From assembly GCF_024139115.2 (NCBI RefSeq), contig NC_085141.1, positions 375,626,995-375,690,994 on the forward strand: a stretch of DNA of 64,000 nt. Direction: 5' to 3'. Under the pieces are notes generated by a model. It was not told the origin of the DNA, did no database searches, and saw only the letters and a program-made list of their open reading frames with translations. A program made the translations under genes and the position numbers. The DNA comes from Armigeres subalbatus (Eukaryota; Arthropoda; Insecta; Diptera; Culicidae). This document shows, one piece after another, positions 33,966 to 44,325 of the stretch (positions are counted from its first letter, which is position 1; each line of letters opens with the position of its first letter).

Positions 33966-34570
33966 ACGCCTCTGAGCCTCTTGAAGGGAGCTTTTGAATC
34001 TCGTGAATGTGGGTATAACTGTAGCTGTATATCTTCTCGGTTCGGGGTCATTTGGCCGAACGGGATTTTTGGCAGAACCCCATTCGACCAAATGCCGTTT
34101 GGCCAAAAAGTTGAAATACGTTTCCTTATAAAGTGTGTGAAATGAGAAGTTGTAGCGACTAATGAGTCGTTAGTAGTCTTTGTAGTGGGGAGCAAGAAGT
34201 GAGAAGTGACGGATAAGAAATGAGAAGTGAGAAGTTAAGGAAGAAGTACGAAGGAAGAAGGAAGAATGAAAAAGGAACACAGAAGAAGGAAGAAGGAAGA
34301 AGGAAGAAAGAAGAAGGAAGAAAGAATAAGGAAGAAAGAAGTAGAATGTAAGAAGGAGAAAATAAAAGAAGGAAGATGGAAAAAATGAAAAAAGAAAGAA
34401 GGAACAAAATGAGGAATGAAGAAGGAAGAAGGAAAAAAAAGATACAGGATGAAGGAGAAAAGGAAGAATGAAGAAGAAAGAAGATGGAAGAAGAAAGAAG
34501 GAAGAAAGAGTAAGAAGGAAAAAGGAAGAAGCAAGAATGCAAAAGGAAGAATGAAGAAGAAGGAAGTAGA
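33966..34570 (+). repeat. Modular repeats: 23-bp type, GGCCGAA type, gagaagtgagaa, ggaagaa
   Basis: 33966-34010 holds about two units of the 23-bp motif (gcctcttgaagggagctttt). 34045-34110 holds tttggccgaacggg-type units. 34130-34250 holds gagaagtgagaag. 34250-34565 is an almost pure-purine ggaagaa tract. The order matches 14880-17376. The long Phe/Ser-rich minus-strand frames here come from the purine tract. Confidence 0.85.
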
Positions 34571-34573
34571 CTT

Positions 34574-37500
34574 GTGTGCCGATTGAAAATTTATCGGCGG
34601 TGGGGTGATAGATCATTTTCAGCCAGCGGCGTCACGCCGTTGGTAATCGTCAGCGGCGGCGCGGCGGCGTGGGTCGTCGTGTGCTTATTTAAAGCAATAG
34701 AAATTTTCCGAAACGCTTCCACAAATTCCTCCCTAAATTCCACCAGGAAGTGCTATGAAGGCTGTTCCATTATTCGGAAAGTTCCTTCATAATTCCTCCG
34801 AATGTTCCTCCAAGAATTCCTGCGATAATTCCTCCAAGAAATCTTCCGTTAGTTTAGCCAGGAATTACTCCGCAGATCCTCCAGGAGTTCCTCCGAAAGT
34901 TCCTCCATGAGTTTCTTAGGAAGTTCCTCTATGAGTACTTCCGGCAATTTCTCCGGAAGTTCCTCTAGGAATTCCTCCGGAAGTTCCTCTAGGAATTCCT
35001 CCGGAAGTTCCTCTAGGAATTCCTTCGGAAGTTCCTCCAGGAATTCTTCCGGAAGTTTCTCCAAGACTGGAGGAACTTCCGGAGGAATTCCTGGAGGAAC
35101 TTCTGGAGGAATTCCTAGAGGAACTTCCGGAAGAATTCTTGGAGGAACTGCCGGAGGAATTTCTGGAGGAACTGCCGGAGGAATTCCTGGAGGAACTGCC
35201 CTAGGAATTCCTGGAGGAACTGCCGGAGGAATTCCTGGAGGAACTCCCGGAGGAATTCTTGGAGGAACTAAAAAACCAAAACCCGGAAGTTGCTCCAGGG
35301 ATTCCTTCGTAATTTTTTCATAGAATTTCTTCGTTTTTTTCCACAGGAATTTCTCCGGAAGTGCTCCAGGTACTCCTCCGGGAGTTGCTCCTGGATTTTC
35401 TCCTTAAATTGCTCCAGGAGTTCCTGGAGCAAATCAGAAGTAATTCCAGGAAGAACTTCTCGAGGTTTTCCGGGTGGAACTTACGGAAGAATTTGTGAAT
35501 GAACTTCCGGAAGAAATCCTGGATTACCGTCCGAAGGAATTCCTAGTGGAACTTCCGAAGGAATTCTTGAAGGAACTTCCGGAGGAATTCCAACAGAAAC
35601 TTCCGGAAGAACACCTGGAGAAACATCCGGAGGAATTCCTTCAGGAACTTCCAGAAGAATTATTGGAGGAATTTCCGGAGGAATTTCTGGAGGAACTTCC
35701 GGAGGAACTCTTGGAGCATTGTCCGGAGGAATTCCTGGAGGAACACCCAGAGGAATTCATGAAGGAACTTTCACAAGATTTCCTGGAGGAACTTCCAGGG
35801 AAGTTCCTGAAAGAACTTCCAGAGGAATTCTTGAAGGAACTTCCAGGGGAATTCTTGGAGAATTTTCCAGTGGAATTTCTGGGGGAATTTCCAGAGGAAT
35901 TCCTGCAGGAGCTTCCAGAGAAATTCCTGAATGAACTTCCAAAGGAATTCCTGGAAGAATTTCCAGAAAAAGTTTTGGAGGAACCTCTAGAGGGGGGATT
36001 CCTGAAGGAACTTCAAGAGGAATTTGTGGAGAAACTTCTAAGAAATTCCTAGAAGAACTTCCAGAGGAATTCCTGGACGGAATTTCAGAGGAATTTTTGA
36101 AGCAACTTCCAGAGGAATTTTCTGAAAAACTTCCAGAGGAACTTCCCCAGGCCCTTCCGAGGAACTTCCCCAGGAACTTCCAGAGGAACTTCCCAAGGAA
36201 CTTCTCGAGGAGTTCCTGAACAAACTTCTGGTGGAATTCCTAGAGAAATTTCCGGAGAAATTCTTGGAGGAACGTCAAGAGGAATCCTTCTAGGATCTTC
36301 CGGAGGAACTTCTGAAGGAGCTTCCGGAAGAACTTCTGGAGGAACTTGCGGAGGAATTCCTGGAGAAACTTCCGGTAGAATTTCATATGAAACTCCTGGA
36401 GGAATTCCTTGAGAAACTTCAGGAGGAATTCGTGGAGTAACTTCCGGATAAATTCCTGGAAGAACTTCCGGAAGAAATCCTGGAGCAACTTTCTGAGGAA
36501 TTTTTGGAGAAGCTTCCGGAGGTATTTCTGGATGAGCTACCGGAGGAATTTCGTGAGGAATTTCAGGAGGAACTTCGGGAGGAATTTCTAGAGGAACATC
36601 CAGAGAAATTCATGAAGAAACTATCACAATAATTCCTGGAGGAACTTCCAGAAAAATTGCTGAAGGAACTTCTAGAGGAATTCCTGAAGGAACTTCCAGA
36701 GGAATTCTTTAACGAACTTCCAGAGGAATTCCTGAAGGAATTTCCAGTAAAATTCCTGGGGGAATTTCCAGAGGAATTTTCAGAGGAATTATTTGGGGAA
36801 TTTCCAGAGAAATTTTTGAAGTAACTTCCAGAGGAATTCTTGAAGAAACTTCCAGAGAAATTCCTGGAAGAATTTTCAGAGAAAGTTTTAAAGGAGCTTC
36901 TGAAGGAATTCCTGAATAAACTTCTGGAGGAATTCCTGGAGGAACTTCCGGAGAATTTTTTGGAAGAACTTTCAGAGGAATTCTTCGAGGAGCTTCTGGA
37001 GGAGCTTCCGGAAGAACTTCCGGAGGAACTTGCGAAGAATTCCTGGAGGAACCTCCGTAGCAATTCCTGGAGAATCTTCGTGAAGAATTTCATAAGAAAC
37101 TGCTGGAGGAATTCCTTGAGGAATTTCAGGAGGAATTCGTGGAGGAACTTCCGGATGAATTCCTGGAAGAACTTCCGGAAGAATTCCTGGAGGAATTCCT
37201 GGATGAACTTCCGAAGGAATTTCTGGAGGAACTTCGGAAGGAATTTCTGGAGGAACTTCGGGAGGAATTTCTGGAGGAACTTCGGGAGGAATTTCCGGAA
37301 GAATTCTTGGAGAAACTTCCGGAGAAGTTCCTGGATTCTTGCGAAAGAACTCATGTAGGAACTTCCATAAGGATATCTGGAGGAACTTCCAGAGGAATTC
37401 CTGAAGGAACTTCCAGAGGAATTCCTAAAGAGACTTCCAGATGAATTCTTGATGGAACTTCCAGAGGAATTCCTGGGGGAATTTTCAGAAGAATTCCTGG

Positions 37501-38846
37501 ATGAGCTTCCGGAGGAGTTCCTGGAGGAATTTCTGGAGGAATTTCAAGAGGAACTTAGGGAGGCATTTCTGGAGAAACTTTCAAGGCAAGGCATTTCTGG
37601 AGAAATTTTTTCAAGGAACTTCCAGAAGAATTCCTTGGGGGACTTCAAAAGAAATTTCTGGAATAACTTCCAGAAGAGTTTCCCGAGAAACTTCCAGACG
37701 AACTTCCCCAGGAACTTCCAGAGGAACTTCTGGAGGAATGCCTGAATAAACTTCTGAAGGAATTCCTGGAGGAACTTTCGGAGGAACTTCCGGAGGAATT
37801 CTTGGAGGAACGTCCAGAGGAATTCCTCGAGGATCTTCCGGATTAACTTCTGGAGGGCTTCCGGAAGAACTTCCGGAGGAACTTCTGGAGGAACTTGCAG
37901 AGGAATTCCTAGAGAAACCGCCGTAGCAATTCCTGGAGAAACTTCCGGAAGAATTTCATAAGAAACTCCTGGAGGAATTTCAGGAGGAATTCATGGAGGA
38001 ACTTCCGGATGAATTCCTGTAAGAACTTCCGGAAGAATTCCTAGAGGAACTTTCAGAGGAATTCCTGGATGAACTTTCGGAGGAATTCCTGGAGGAACTT
38101 CGGAAAGAATTTCTGGAGGAACTTCGGGAAAAATTTCTGGAGGAATTTCCGAATGTATTCTTGGAGCAACTTCCGGAGGAATTCCTGGAGGAATTTCCAG
38201 AAGAATTCCTGGAGGAACTTCTAGAGGAATTCCTGAAGGAACTTCCAGATAAATTCCTGAAGGGACTTCCAGATCAATTCTCGAAGGAACTTCCAGCGGA
38301 ATTCTTGGAGGAACTTCCAAAGGAATTCCTGGAGGAACTTTCAGAGGAATTCCGGGGGGAATTTCCAGATAAATTCCTGGATGAGCTTCCGGAGGTGTTT
38401 CTGAAGGAATTTCTGGAGGAATTTCAGGAGGAACTTCGGGAGGATTTTCTGGAGGAACTTCCGGAAGAATTCTTGGAGCAGCTTCCGAAAGAATTCCTGG
38501 AGGAACATCTATAGGAATTCATAAAAAACTACTTCTAGAACTTCTAGAGGAATTCTCTAAGGAACCTCCAGACGAATTCTCTGAGGAACTTCCAGAGGAA
38601 TTCCTGGGGAACTTCCAGAGAAATTCCTGGAGGAGCTTCCAGAGAAATTCCTGAAGGAACTTCCAGGGCAATTCGTGAAGAAACTTCCAGAGGAATTCTT
38701 GGAAGAGCTTTCAAAGAAATTCACGATAATTTCTGAACCATGAAATCAGTTCACGCCACTGAAGATCATTAACGGCGTGACGACTGAAAATGATCTATCA
38801 CCCCGCCACCTATGAAATTTCAATCGGCGCACAGGTCAATTCTTTG
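34574..38846. mobile_element. Inverted-repeat-bounded carrier of the 24-bp array
   Basis: Left 34574-34655 (gtgtgccgattgaaaattta, ggggtgatagatcattttca, cggcgtcacgccgtt) and right 38758-38846 carry the same sequence inverted (aacggcgtgacg, tgaaaatgatctatcacccc, caatcggcgcaca). They enclose the whole main array. No target duplication was found, so carrier element is inference. Confidence 0.65.
34795..38720 (+). repeat. Giant 24-bp minisatellite
   Basis: About 160 imperfect units made of two 12-bp halves, ggaggaacttcc and ggaggaattcct. The first part (34795-35060) and 35280-35450 are in reverse orientation; the remainder is forward. Because 24 is a multiple of 3 and the unit avoids stops, long frames stay open in all six frames (EELPEEFL, GGTSGGIP and RNFRRNSW forward; GSSSRNSS, QEFLRKFL and EVPPGIPL reverse). 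None is taken as a gene: no frame has a conserved start, splice site or non-repeat domain. Confidence 0.95.
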
Positions 38847-38849
38847 AAA

Positions 38850-39465
38850 ATTCCTTCAGGAATTCTCTTAGAAATTCGTAAAGAAACTCCTTTGTTAATT
38901 CAACCGGTATTGCCTCCACACATTTTTCAAGCACATTTCTATGAGAACTCTTTCCCTCCGGATTTTTTTAAGAATTTCCACTCAAAGTTCAAAAAATCTC
39001 TCTGAATATCTTGCCAGAAGTCCTTTGAAAAATTCTCAAGGTATTCCCTACAAAACTTCTCCAAAAATTCACATATAAAATCTTCTTGATTTATTTCTGA
39101 GAAATGTCTTAAGGAATTTGCCGGAGCATCTTTAAAAAAAATTATCCCTGGATTTTTTGCAGAAATTCTCCCATTTCTTCTTCCCAGAACTTCTCTACAA
39201 ATTCGTTCAGGAATGTCCTCATCACCTTCAGGAATTTCTACTTAAGTTATTTAAAGAATCACTCTGCAAATACCCTCGGATAATTTTCCACAAATTATTG
39301 CAAACATTAATTTTGAAATTCTCCAGAAATTTCTCAAGGTTTTCTCCAGAAACTATTCCAGCAAATTGCTTTTTCATGAGAAATGCACGATGGAATTTTT
39401 GTTTGATAATCTAAAGGAGTTGCTGAAAGATTTCATGAAGCAATTCCTACAGATGTTATCTTGCA
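38850..39465. repeat. Degenerate 24-bp minisatellite, right outlier
   Basis: Highly diverged units in the reverse orientation (for example attccttcaggaattctct, ttcaggaatttctact), fading out toward 39460. Confidence 0.65.
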
Positions 39466-39540
39466 GACATGTTCCACATCGTAGCGCTGCAGGAGGTGCA
39501 TACCATCAACCAGAGCTGTGAAAAAACGCACTAGCTTTTA
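39466..39540 (+). pseudogene. LINE endonuclease N-terminal fragment
   Basis: The plus strand reads ADMFHIVALQEVHTINQSCE, the strand-1/QEV motif of apurinic-type LINE endonucleases. It then runs into a stop. Isolated fragment. Confidence 0.45.
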
Positions 39541-40094
39541 TAGCGATGGATGATATGCAGAGAGCACTGTTGAGCACTGATGATGATAAAAATCAAAGAT
39601 CAAATGCTAGCTCGGCAGCTGCTTCAGGTACGTTTTCATAATCATTTTGGGATATTCGAACGCTCAGTCTGATTTGATTGACTGATGGATACTTCTGCGC
39701 CCATCGGCTGCTGGCAAACAAGAACGGCCTTCCAATAGCATGGCCACTCGCAGCACCTTTTTCCAGCGTTGTCTTATTTATTGCTGCACACCCGGAAAGA
39801 CAGTATACCTACAATAAATAGCAATATGAAAAAAAAACATCAAAAGCAATATGAAAAAAAAAAAACTGGAAAACAAACGTCACTTTACTTGCGGAATAAT
39901 GCATCAGTGCATTATTCCGCAAGAGAAGATGTCAGTTTGTGTTTTTTTGACTGCCACGCGCCTGCTATTGCAGAATTATTCATTTTCCTTGTCAGCTCCG
40001 TACTGTGCAAGGAATTTTATCAGCGGAATCATTCCTTGACCACTACTTGCCCTATCTATTTACACAGTACTTAAGAAGTCCATACCACCCTTCA
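39541..40094. other. No gene; contains a 16-bp-arm hairpin
   Basis: At 39888-39923 cttgcggaataatgca and its exact inverse flank a 4-nt loop, with weaker pairing about 15 bp further out. No coding region is supported. Confidence 0.55.
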
Positions 40095-40145
40095 GTCTGA
40101 TGTAGGCTTCCTCCAACTGGAGATCATAGTGCACCGCGATAAGAA
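40095..40145 (-). pseudogene. Tiny RTE-like RT fragment
   Basis: The minus strand reads LEEAYIRLKGGMDFL; the first part matches EEAYIRL next to the FADD block of the LINE at 44326-46000. Confidence 0.4.
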
Positions 40146-40407
40146 GTAGACGTCATTTTTTCGTTTCCCGAGTTTTTTTTCATCAGTGAATTTCAGTGAA
40201 AATTGAACAGAAAATTTAAAAAAGTGCTCTTCGGATACAAATTCAAGGAGATAATGGTGCGGTTTCCAATGTTTGGGTGAATTCCAGTTATATCCGGTGA
40301 GCCGTTATTAATTAAAAGCTTCTCTATGTCCGCCATTTCATGAGTATGTATGTTTCTTGTGTTTTTTAGTGTACAGCAGGATAAATATTTCCAAATTTAG
40401 GAATAAT

Positions 40408-40757
40408 AAATTGTCTCGACTTTCCTAGGCATAAAAGTATCATCGTGTTAGCCTCATGGTAGGGGAACTGTACCGGTTTTGGCCATGTTCCTAATTTGGC
40501 CAATTTTGCGAATAACTCCAAAAATAAAGCAATTCATAAGGGTTTTATTAGTTCCAACAAGAGATATATCCCTTACGCTTCAACGCTGCTGTCAACTGAT
40601 CGATTATTTTGGAAAAATATGTATTTTTCAGGGTTGGCCAAATTAGGCACTAAGTTGGCCAAAACCGGTACACTTCCCCTATACGAATGCAAAAATTGTA
40701 ACTTGGCTTAGAAACCTCGCGGTTATAAACAGTGGGCGTGCTGAATGAACACTATCG
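40408..40757 (+). mobile_element. Feilai-like SINE body split by a MITE
   Basis: attgtctcgactttcctagg and catcgtgttagcctcatg are followed, after a 218-bp insertion, by atacgaatgcaaaaattgta and gaaacctcgcggttat. The head is missing (5' truncated). Confidence 0.85.
40462..40679. mobile_element. 218-bp MITE inserted in the SINE (TA duplication)
   Basis: Ends ggggaactgtaccggttttg and its inverse from cggtacacttcccc extend to over 35 bp of matching inverted repeat, including ctaatttggccaa. The flanks are ta on both sides. The intact SINE at 32797-33060 has a single ta at this point. Confidence 0.92.
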
Positions 40758-40977
40758 TACTAATCGTATCGTACATTATATTGAAATTCATGCTTCATGT
40801 ATGAATTCTATCTATACATACTACTTCGAAATCGTACTGGGTCGGACTGAAGATCATAATCGTCGACTCAGGCCTGGCTTTTTTTTGACTTTCTTTTACT
40901 AAAAATTAACGATGCGCGTCGTCAATAATATTGGTTTCAATGTGAGTTAGATGTGTTAACATTGGCATCATAGTATT

Positions 40978-41401
40978 CAAGGATGTTATCGATCATTTAG
41001 TAATTTGCGTTCGATCGTTTAGTAGTTTGTCAATGATTCATTCCAGAAGCTGAATTTTAAAATGTGTTGTATGGTGGACTTCTAGTGCGAAGGTTTTTCT
41101 ACAACTCTGCCTAAGGGTTCGTTGTTAGAATTCAACTAATAACGGAGTTATAGCGCTAGTTGCAGTAACTTAGACTAAATGATTGGAATTTTGTAATCAT
41201 TTAGTCTAAGTTACTGAAACTATAGCTATAACTCCGTTACGAGTGGAATTCAAACAACGAACCATGAGGCAGAGTTGTAGAAAAACCTTCGCACTAGAAG
41301 TCCACCATACAAAACATTTTGAAATTCAGCTTTTGGAATGAGTTATTGACAAACTACTAAATGATCGAATGCGAATTACTAAATGATCGATAACATCCTT
41401 G
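40978..41401. mobile_element. 424-bp hAT-type palindromic MITE
   Basis: Near-perfect inverted arms of about 190 bp meet around tagactaaatgattgg and ttttgtaatcatttag near 41170-41215. The ends caaggatgttatc and gataacatccttg are flanked by the 8-bp direct repeat atagtatt (40970-40977 and 41402-41409), the duplication length of hAT transposons. There is no coding. Confidence 0.92.
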
Positions 41402-41409
41402 ATAGTATT

Positions 41410-42128
41410 TTATATCAAGTGATATGACTGTTAGTATAAATTGGGGTAGTATATATAGACGAAAGTTCACTGTCATATTTAGTTGTTTATTTGTTTAATT
41501 AATCATATGAAGTAACAGTTTTTTTTAGATAAATATCGTTCTTTAGGGAATTTAGTTCTGATGAATTTCGTTGTATTTATCTTTGATGGTTGATTTTCAG
41601 CTGCACGCGTAGGTCGGCGCCGCAAAGCTTTTTTTATTCTTTATTAGTGAATTGTTTAGCCCTAGGCTAGTTCACCTCAGATACCGCGAAGCTGGTAGCG
41701 GTGGTCAGTCATTGCATTCGAGTGATTGAATAGTTGAGCAGGGAAGTAACCCGAGTAGCACAATTTAGACCAATTTAGTTGCAACAACTCATATATGACT
41801 GGATTTGTTCGTACATAAGTGACAGCAACTCATTTATGACAACTACATACATAAGTTATGACAACTACGTACATAAGTGACAGCAACTCATTTATGGCTT
41901 GAGTAAACTTCGTTTGAGTCGATTACACGCTTGTTCGTTCTGGGAGACAGAATAATGAAATACGAAACATTCCTCAAGAATTCGTCGTCGTCGATGTCGT
42001 CTTCGGATAAAAATTCACCTCACAATGCATTTTTACTAATAGCTCAAACAATTCCATAATTTTTCGTTATTGTTTCTACGCGTTATGAATATTACAAAAC
42101 CCAGATTAATCCACCTAGCGGTGATGGT
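41410..42128. other. Spacer with a short cataagtgacagcaactcat tandem
   Basis: 41810-41900 contains three imperfect copies of acgtacataagtgacagcaa and tcatttatg. Related to the MITE-like insertion at 15134. No gene is supported. Confidence 0.5.
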
Positions 42129-42299
42129 GCCTTTCTCGTTCGTTCAAAAGGTTTGGAAAAATCTCAAATAACACCAATATGTGGATTGGTCTTATTTTTC
42201 ATATTTGTTTATATGCAGGAAAAAATTCTCGCCAAACGCAATTTGTTGCAAACAAATCGGATGAGCATAAGAGCAAAAAATGGCATTTTATTTAGTAGT

Positions 42300-43553
42300 T
42301 AGTATTTTCGCCATAACGTTTGACCCAATTGTACGATCCGGCCAAGTTTCTTTAGGTAACAATGGGACAAGATTCTACGTCGAATGCAATCTGTTGCGAG
42401 TGACCTGAGAAGCACACATATTGCACATCAAGCACAGTAACTTATATATGACCGGATTCATTCACAATATGGTTACTGCAACCAGATTTGTTGAAATTGT
42501 GTAGCTTGGGGAATAGATGAAGTCTAAGTGCTAAGAAAGTGAGCTAGACTTTTTGAACTCTTTTCACAATAAATAGTAATTCGACCATAACATCTAAGCC
42601 CATAGTCAGATCTGGCTAATTTTCAATAAGAAAATATGAGACATTCTGCGTCGAATGCAATTTAATGCGAACAAATCGGTTGAGGAAAAGTGCCTGAAAA
42701 ATGAGTGACATTTTTTTAGCGATTTTTTTCAGAACAAAATGGTATAATTTTCGATCGCATAGTCCGATATGGCCAATTTTCAATAGGAAACAACGGGACA
42801 GGATTCTACGTCGAATGCAACTTGTTGTGAGCAAATCGATTGAGGATAAGTGCCCGGAAAATGAGTGACATTTTTTACGCGATTTTTTCGTATGAATTTG
42901 TATTTTTGCCATAACTTCTGATCCCATAGTCCGATCTGACCAATTTCAGATAAGAAACAATGGGACAGGATTCTGCGTCGAATGCAACTTGTTGCGAGCA
43001 AATCGGTTGAGGATAAGTGCCCGAAAAATGAGTGACATTTTTTACGCGATTTTTTCGTATGAATTTGTATTTTGGCCATAACTTCTGATCCCATAGTCCG
43101 ATCTGACCAATTTCAAATAGGAAACAATGGGACAGGATTCTGCGTCGAATGCAACTTGTTGCGAGCAAATCGGTTGAGGATAAGTGCCCGAAAAATGAGT
43201 GACATTTTTTACGCGATTTTTTCGTAAGAGTTTGTATTTTGACCATAACTTCTGATCCCATAGTCCGATCTGACCAATTTCAAATAGGAAACAATGGGAC
43301 AGGATTCTGCGTCGAATGCAACTTGTTGCGAGCAAATCGGTTGAGGATAAGTGCCCGAAAAATGAGTGACATTTTTTACGCGATTTTTTGTATGAATTTG
43401 TATTTTGGCCATAACTTCTGATCCCATAGTCCGATCTGACCAATTTCAAATAGGAAACAATGGGACAGGATTCTGCGTCGAATGCAACTTGTTGCGAGTA
43501 AATCGGTTGAGGATAAGTGCCCGAAAAATGAGTGACATTTTTTGAGTAGTTTT

Positions 43554-43556
<3 letters not shown>
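42300..43556 (+). repeat. 167-bp tandem repeat, about seven units
   Basis: The phase point ccataac falls at 42909, 43076, 43243 and 43409 (periods 167, 167, 166); three older, diverged units precede. Each unit includes catagtccgatctgaccaat, gggacaggattctgcgtcga and aaaaatgagtgacatttttt. The minus-strand frames of up to 191 codons are repeat artefacts; since 167 is not a multiple of 3, each unit is read in a new frame. Confidence 0.95.

Positions 43557-43622
<66 letters not shown>
43557..43622 (+). repeat. CA dinucleotide microsatellite
   Basis: About 33 uninterrupted ca units directly after the last 167-bp unit. Confidence 0.98.
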
Positions 43623-43626
<4 letters not shown>

Positions 43627-43757
43627 TCACCTCGATTCGTCGAACTGAGTCGATTGGTATATAACACTATGGGTCTCCGGGCCTTCTATAAAAAGTTTGT
43701 TTTTGGAGCGATCATATAGCCTTTACCGTATACTTAGTATACGAGAAAGGCAAAAAG

Positions 43758-44325
43758 GATTCACTGTGAGCGATGCATATTCTCGCGTTAAAGAAATAAT
43801 ATTGTAGGCATTTTAGTCACCAAATAAATGAACAGTCGCTCACTTTGAGCCATTGATTGTTTATCCTCGCGATGGATGAACAATTTGAAGTGCATGATCG
43901 AACACGTTTGAAAGTACAGAAGGAGCTCCGCGTTATTTTGTTCTGCCTTGTATGATAGAAAAATATAAATAATTAATACGCTATTGAACGTGTTTGAAAG
44001 AATGATCTCGAGATCTGCGTTGTTTCGTTCTGCTTTGTACGTTCAAAATCACTACACGTTACACACGGCAACCGTTTACCAAAACGAACCCTGCTACAAT
44101 TCCTACCCCCTATATCCAAAATCCCAGTGATTTCTCGTGGAAGTGCAGATGACTCGTCGGCTTCCATCAAAGCGAGTATCACGTCAACATTTTCCTACCC
44201 ATTCCTCAATTGACCTGCATTCGGACACGGCCGGCGTCGGTATTGCCTTATTTTTGGTTACAAGTTTTTACACATTGAGGATGATTTTTAGTCCCAAATA
44301 TCATCTGTTGGTTCTCTGTGTAATT
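43758..44325. other. Spacer with a diverged 85-bp direct duplication
   Basis: 43900-43960 and 43985-44045 share gaac-cgtttgaaag, gcgtt-ttt-gttctgc and ttgta. No gene is supported. Confidence 0.5.

Larger units (their letters stand above)
42129..43751. mobile_element. 1.6-kb element carrying a 167-bp satellite
   Basis: It begins gcctttctcgttcg, preceded by attaatccacctagcggtga, and ends in a small hairpin ending tatacgagaaaggc, so the termini are inverted over about 10 bp. It encloses the 167-bp repeat array and a CA tract. Copies of its start occur at 61940-61985 and 62090-62130. No coding capacity is visible. Confidence 0.65.

Noticed and set aside
34159..34616. Phe/Ser-rich minus-strand frames resembling membrane proteins
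   Set aside because: Translation of a ggaagaa purine tract; simple repeat, not a gene.
35474..37358. Long open frames (up to 263 codons) in the 24-bp array on both strands
   Set aside because: They consist wholly of the repeat, which is stop-free in all six frames; no start, splice or domain evidence.
43042..43617. 191-codon minus-strand frame starting with a Cys/Val run
   Set aside because: Reads the CA microsatellite and then 167-bp satellite units; an artefact.
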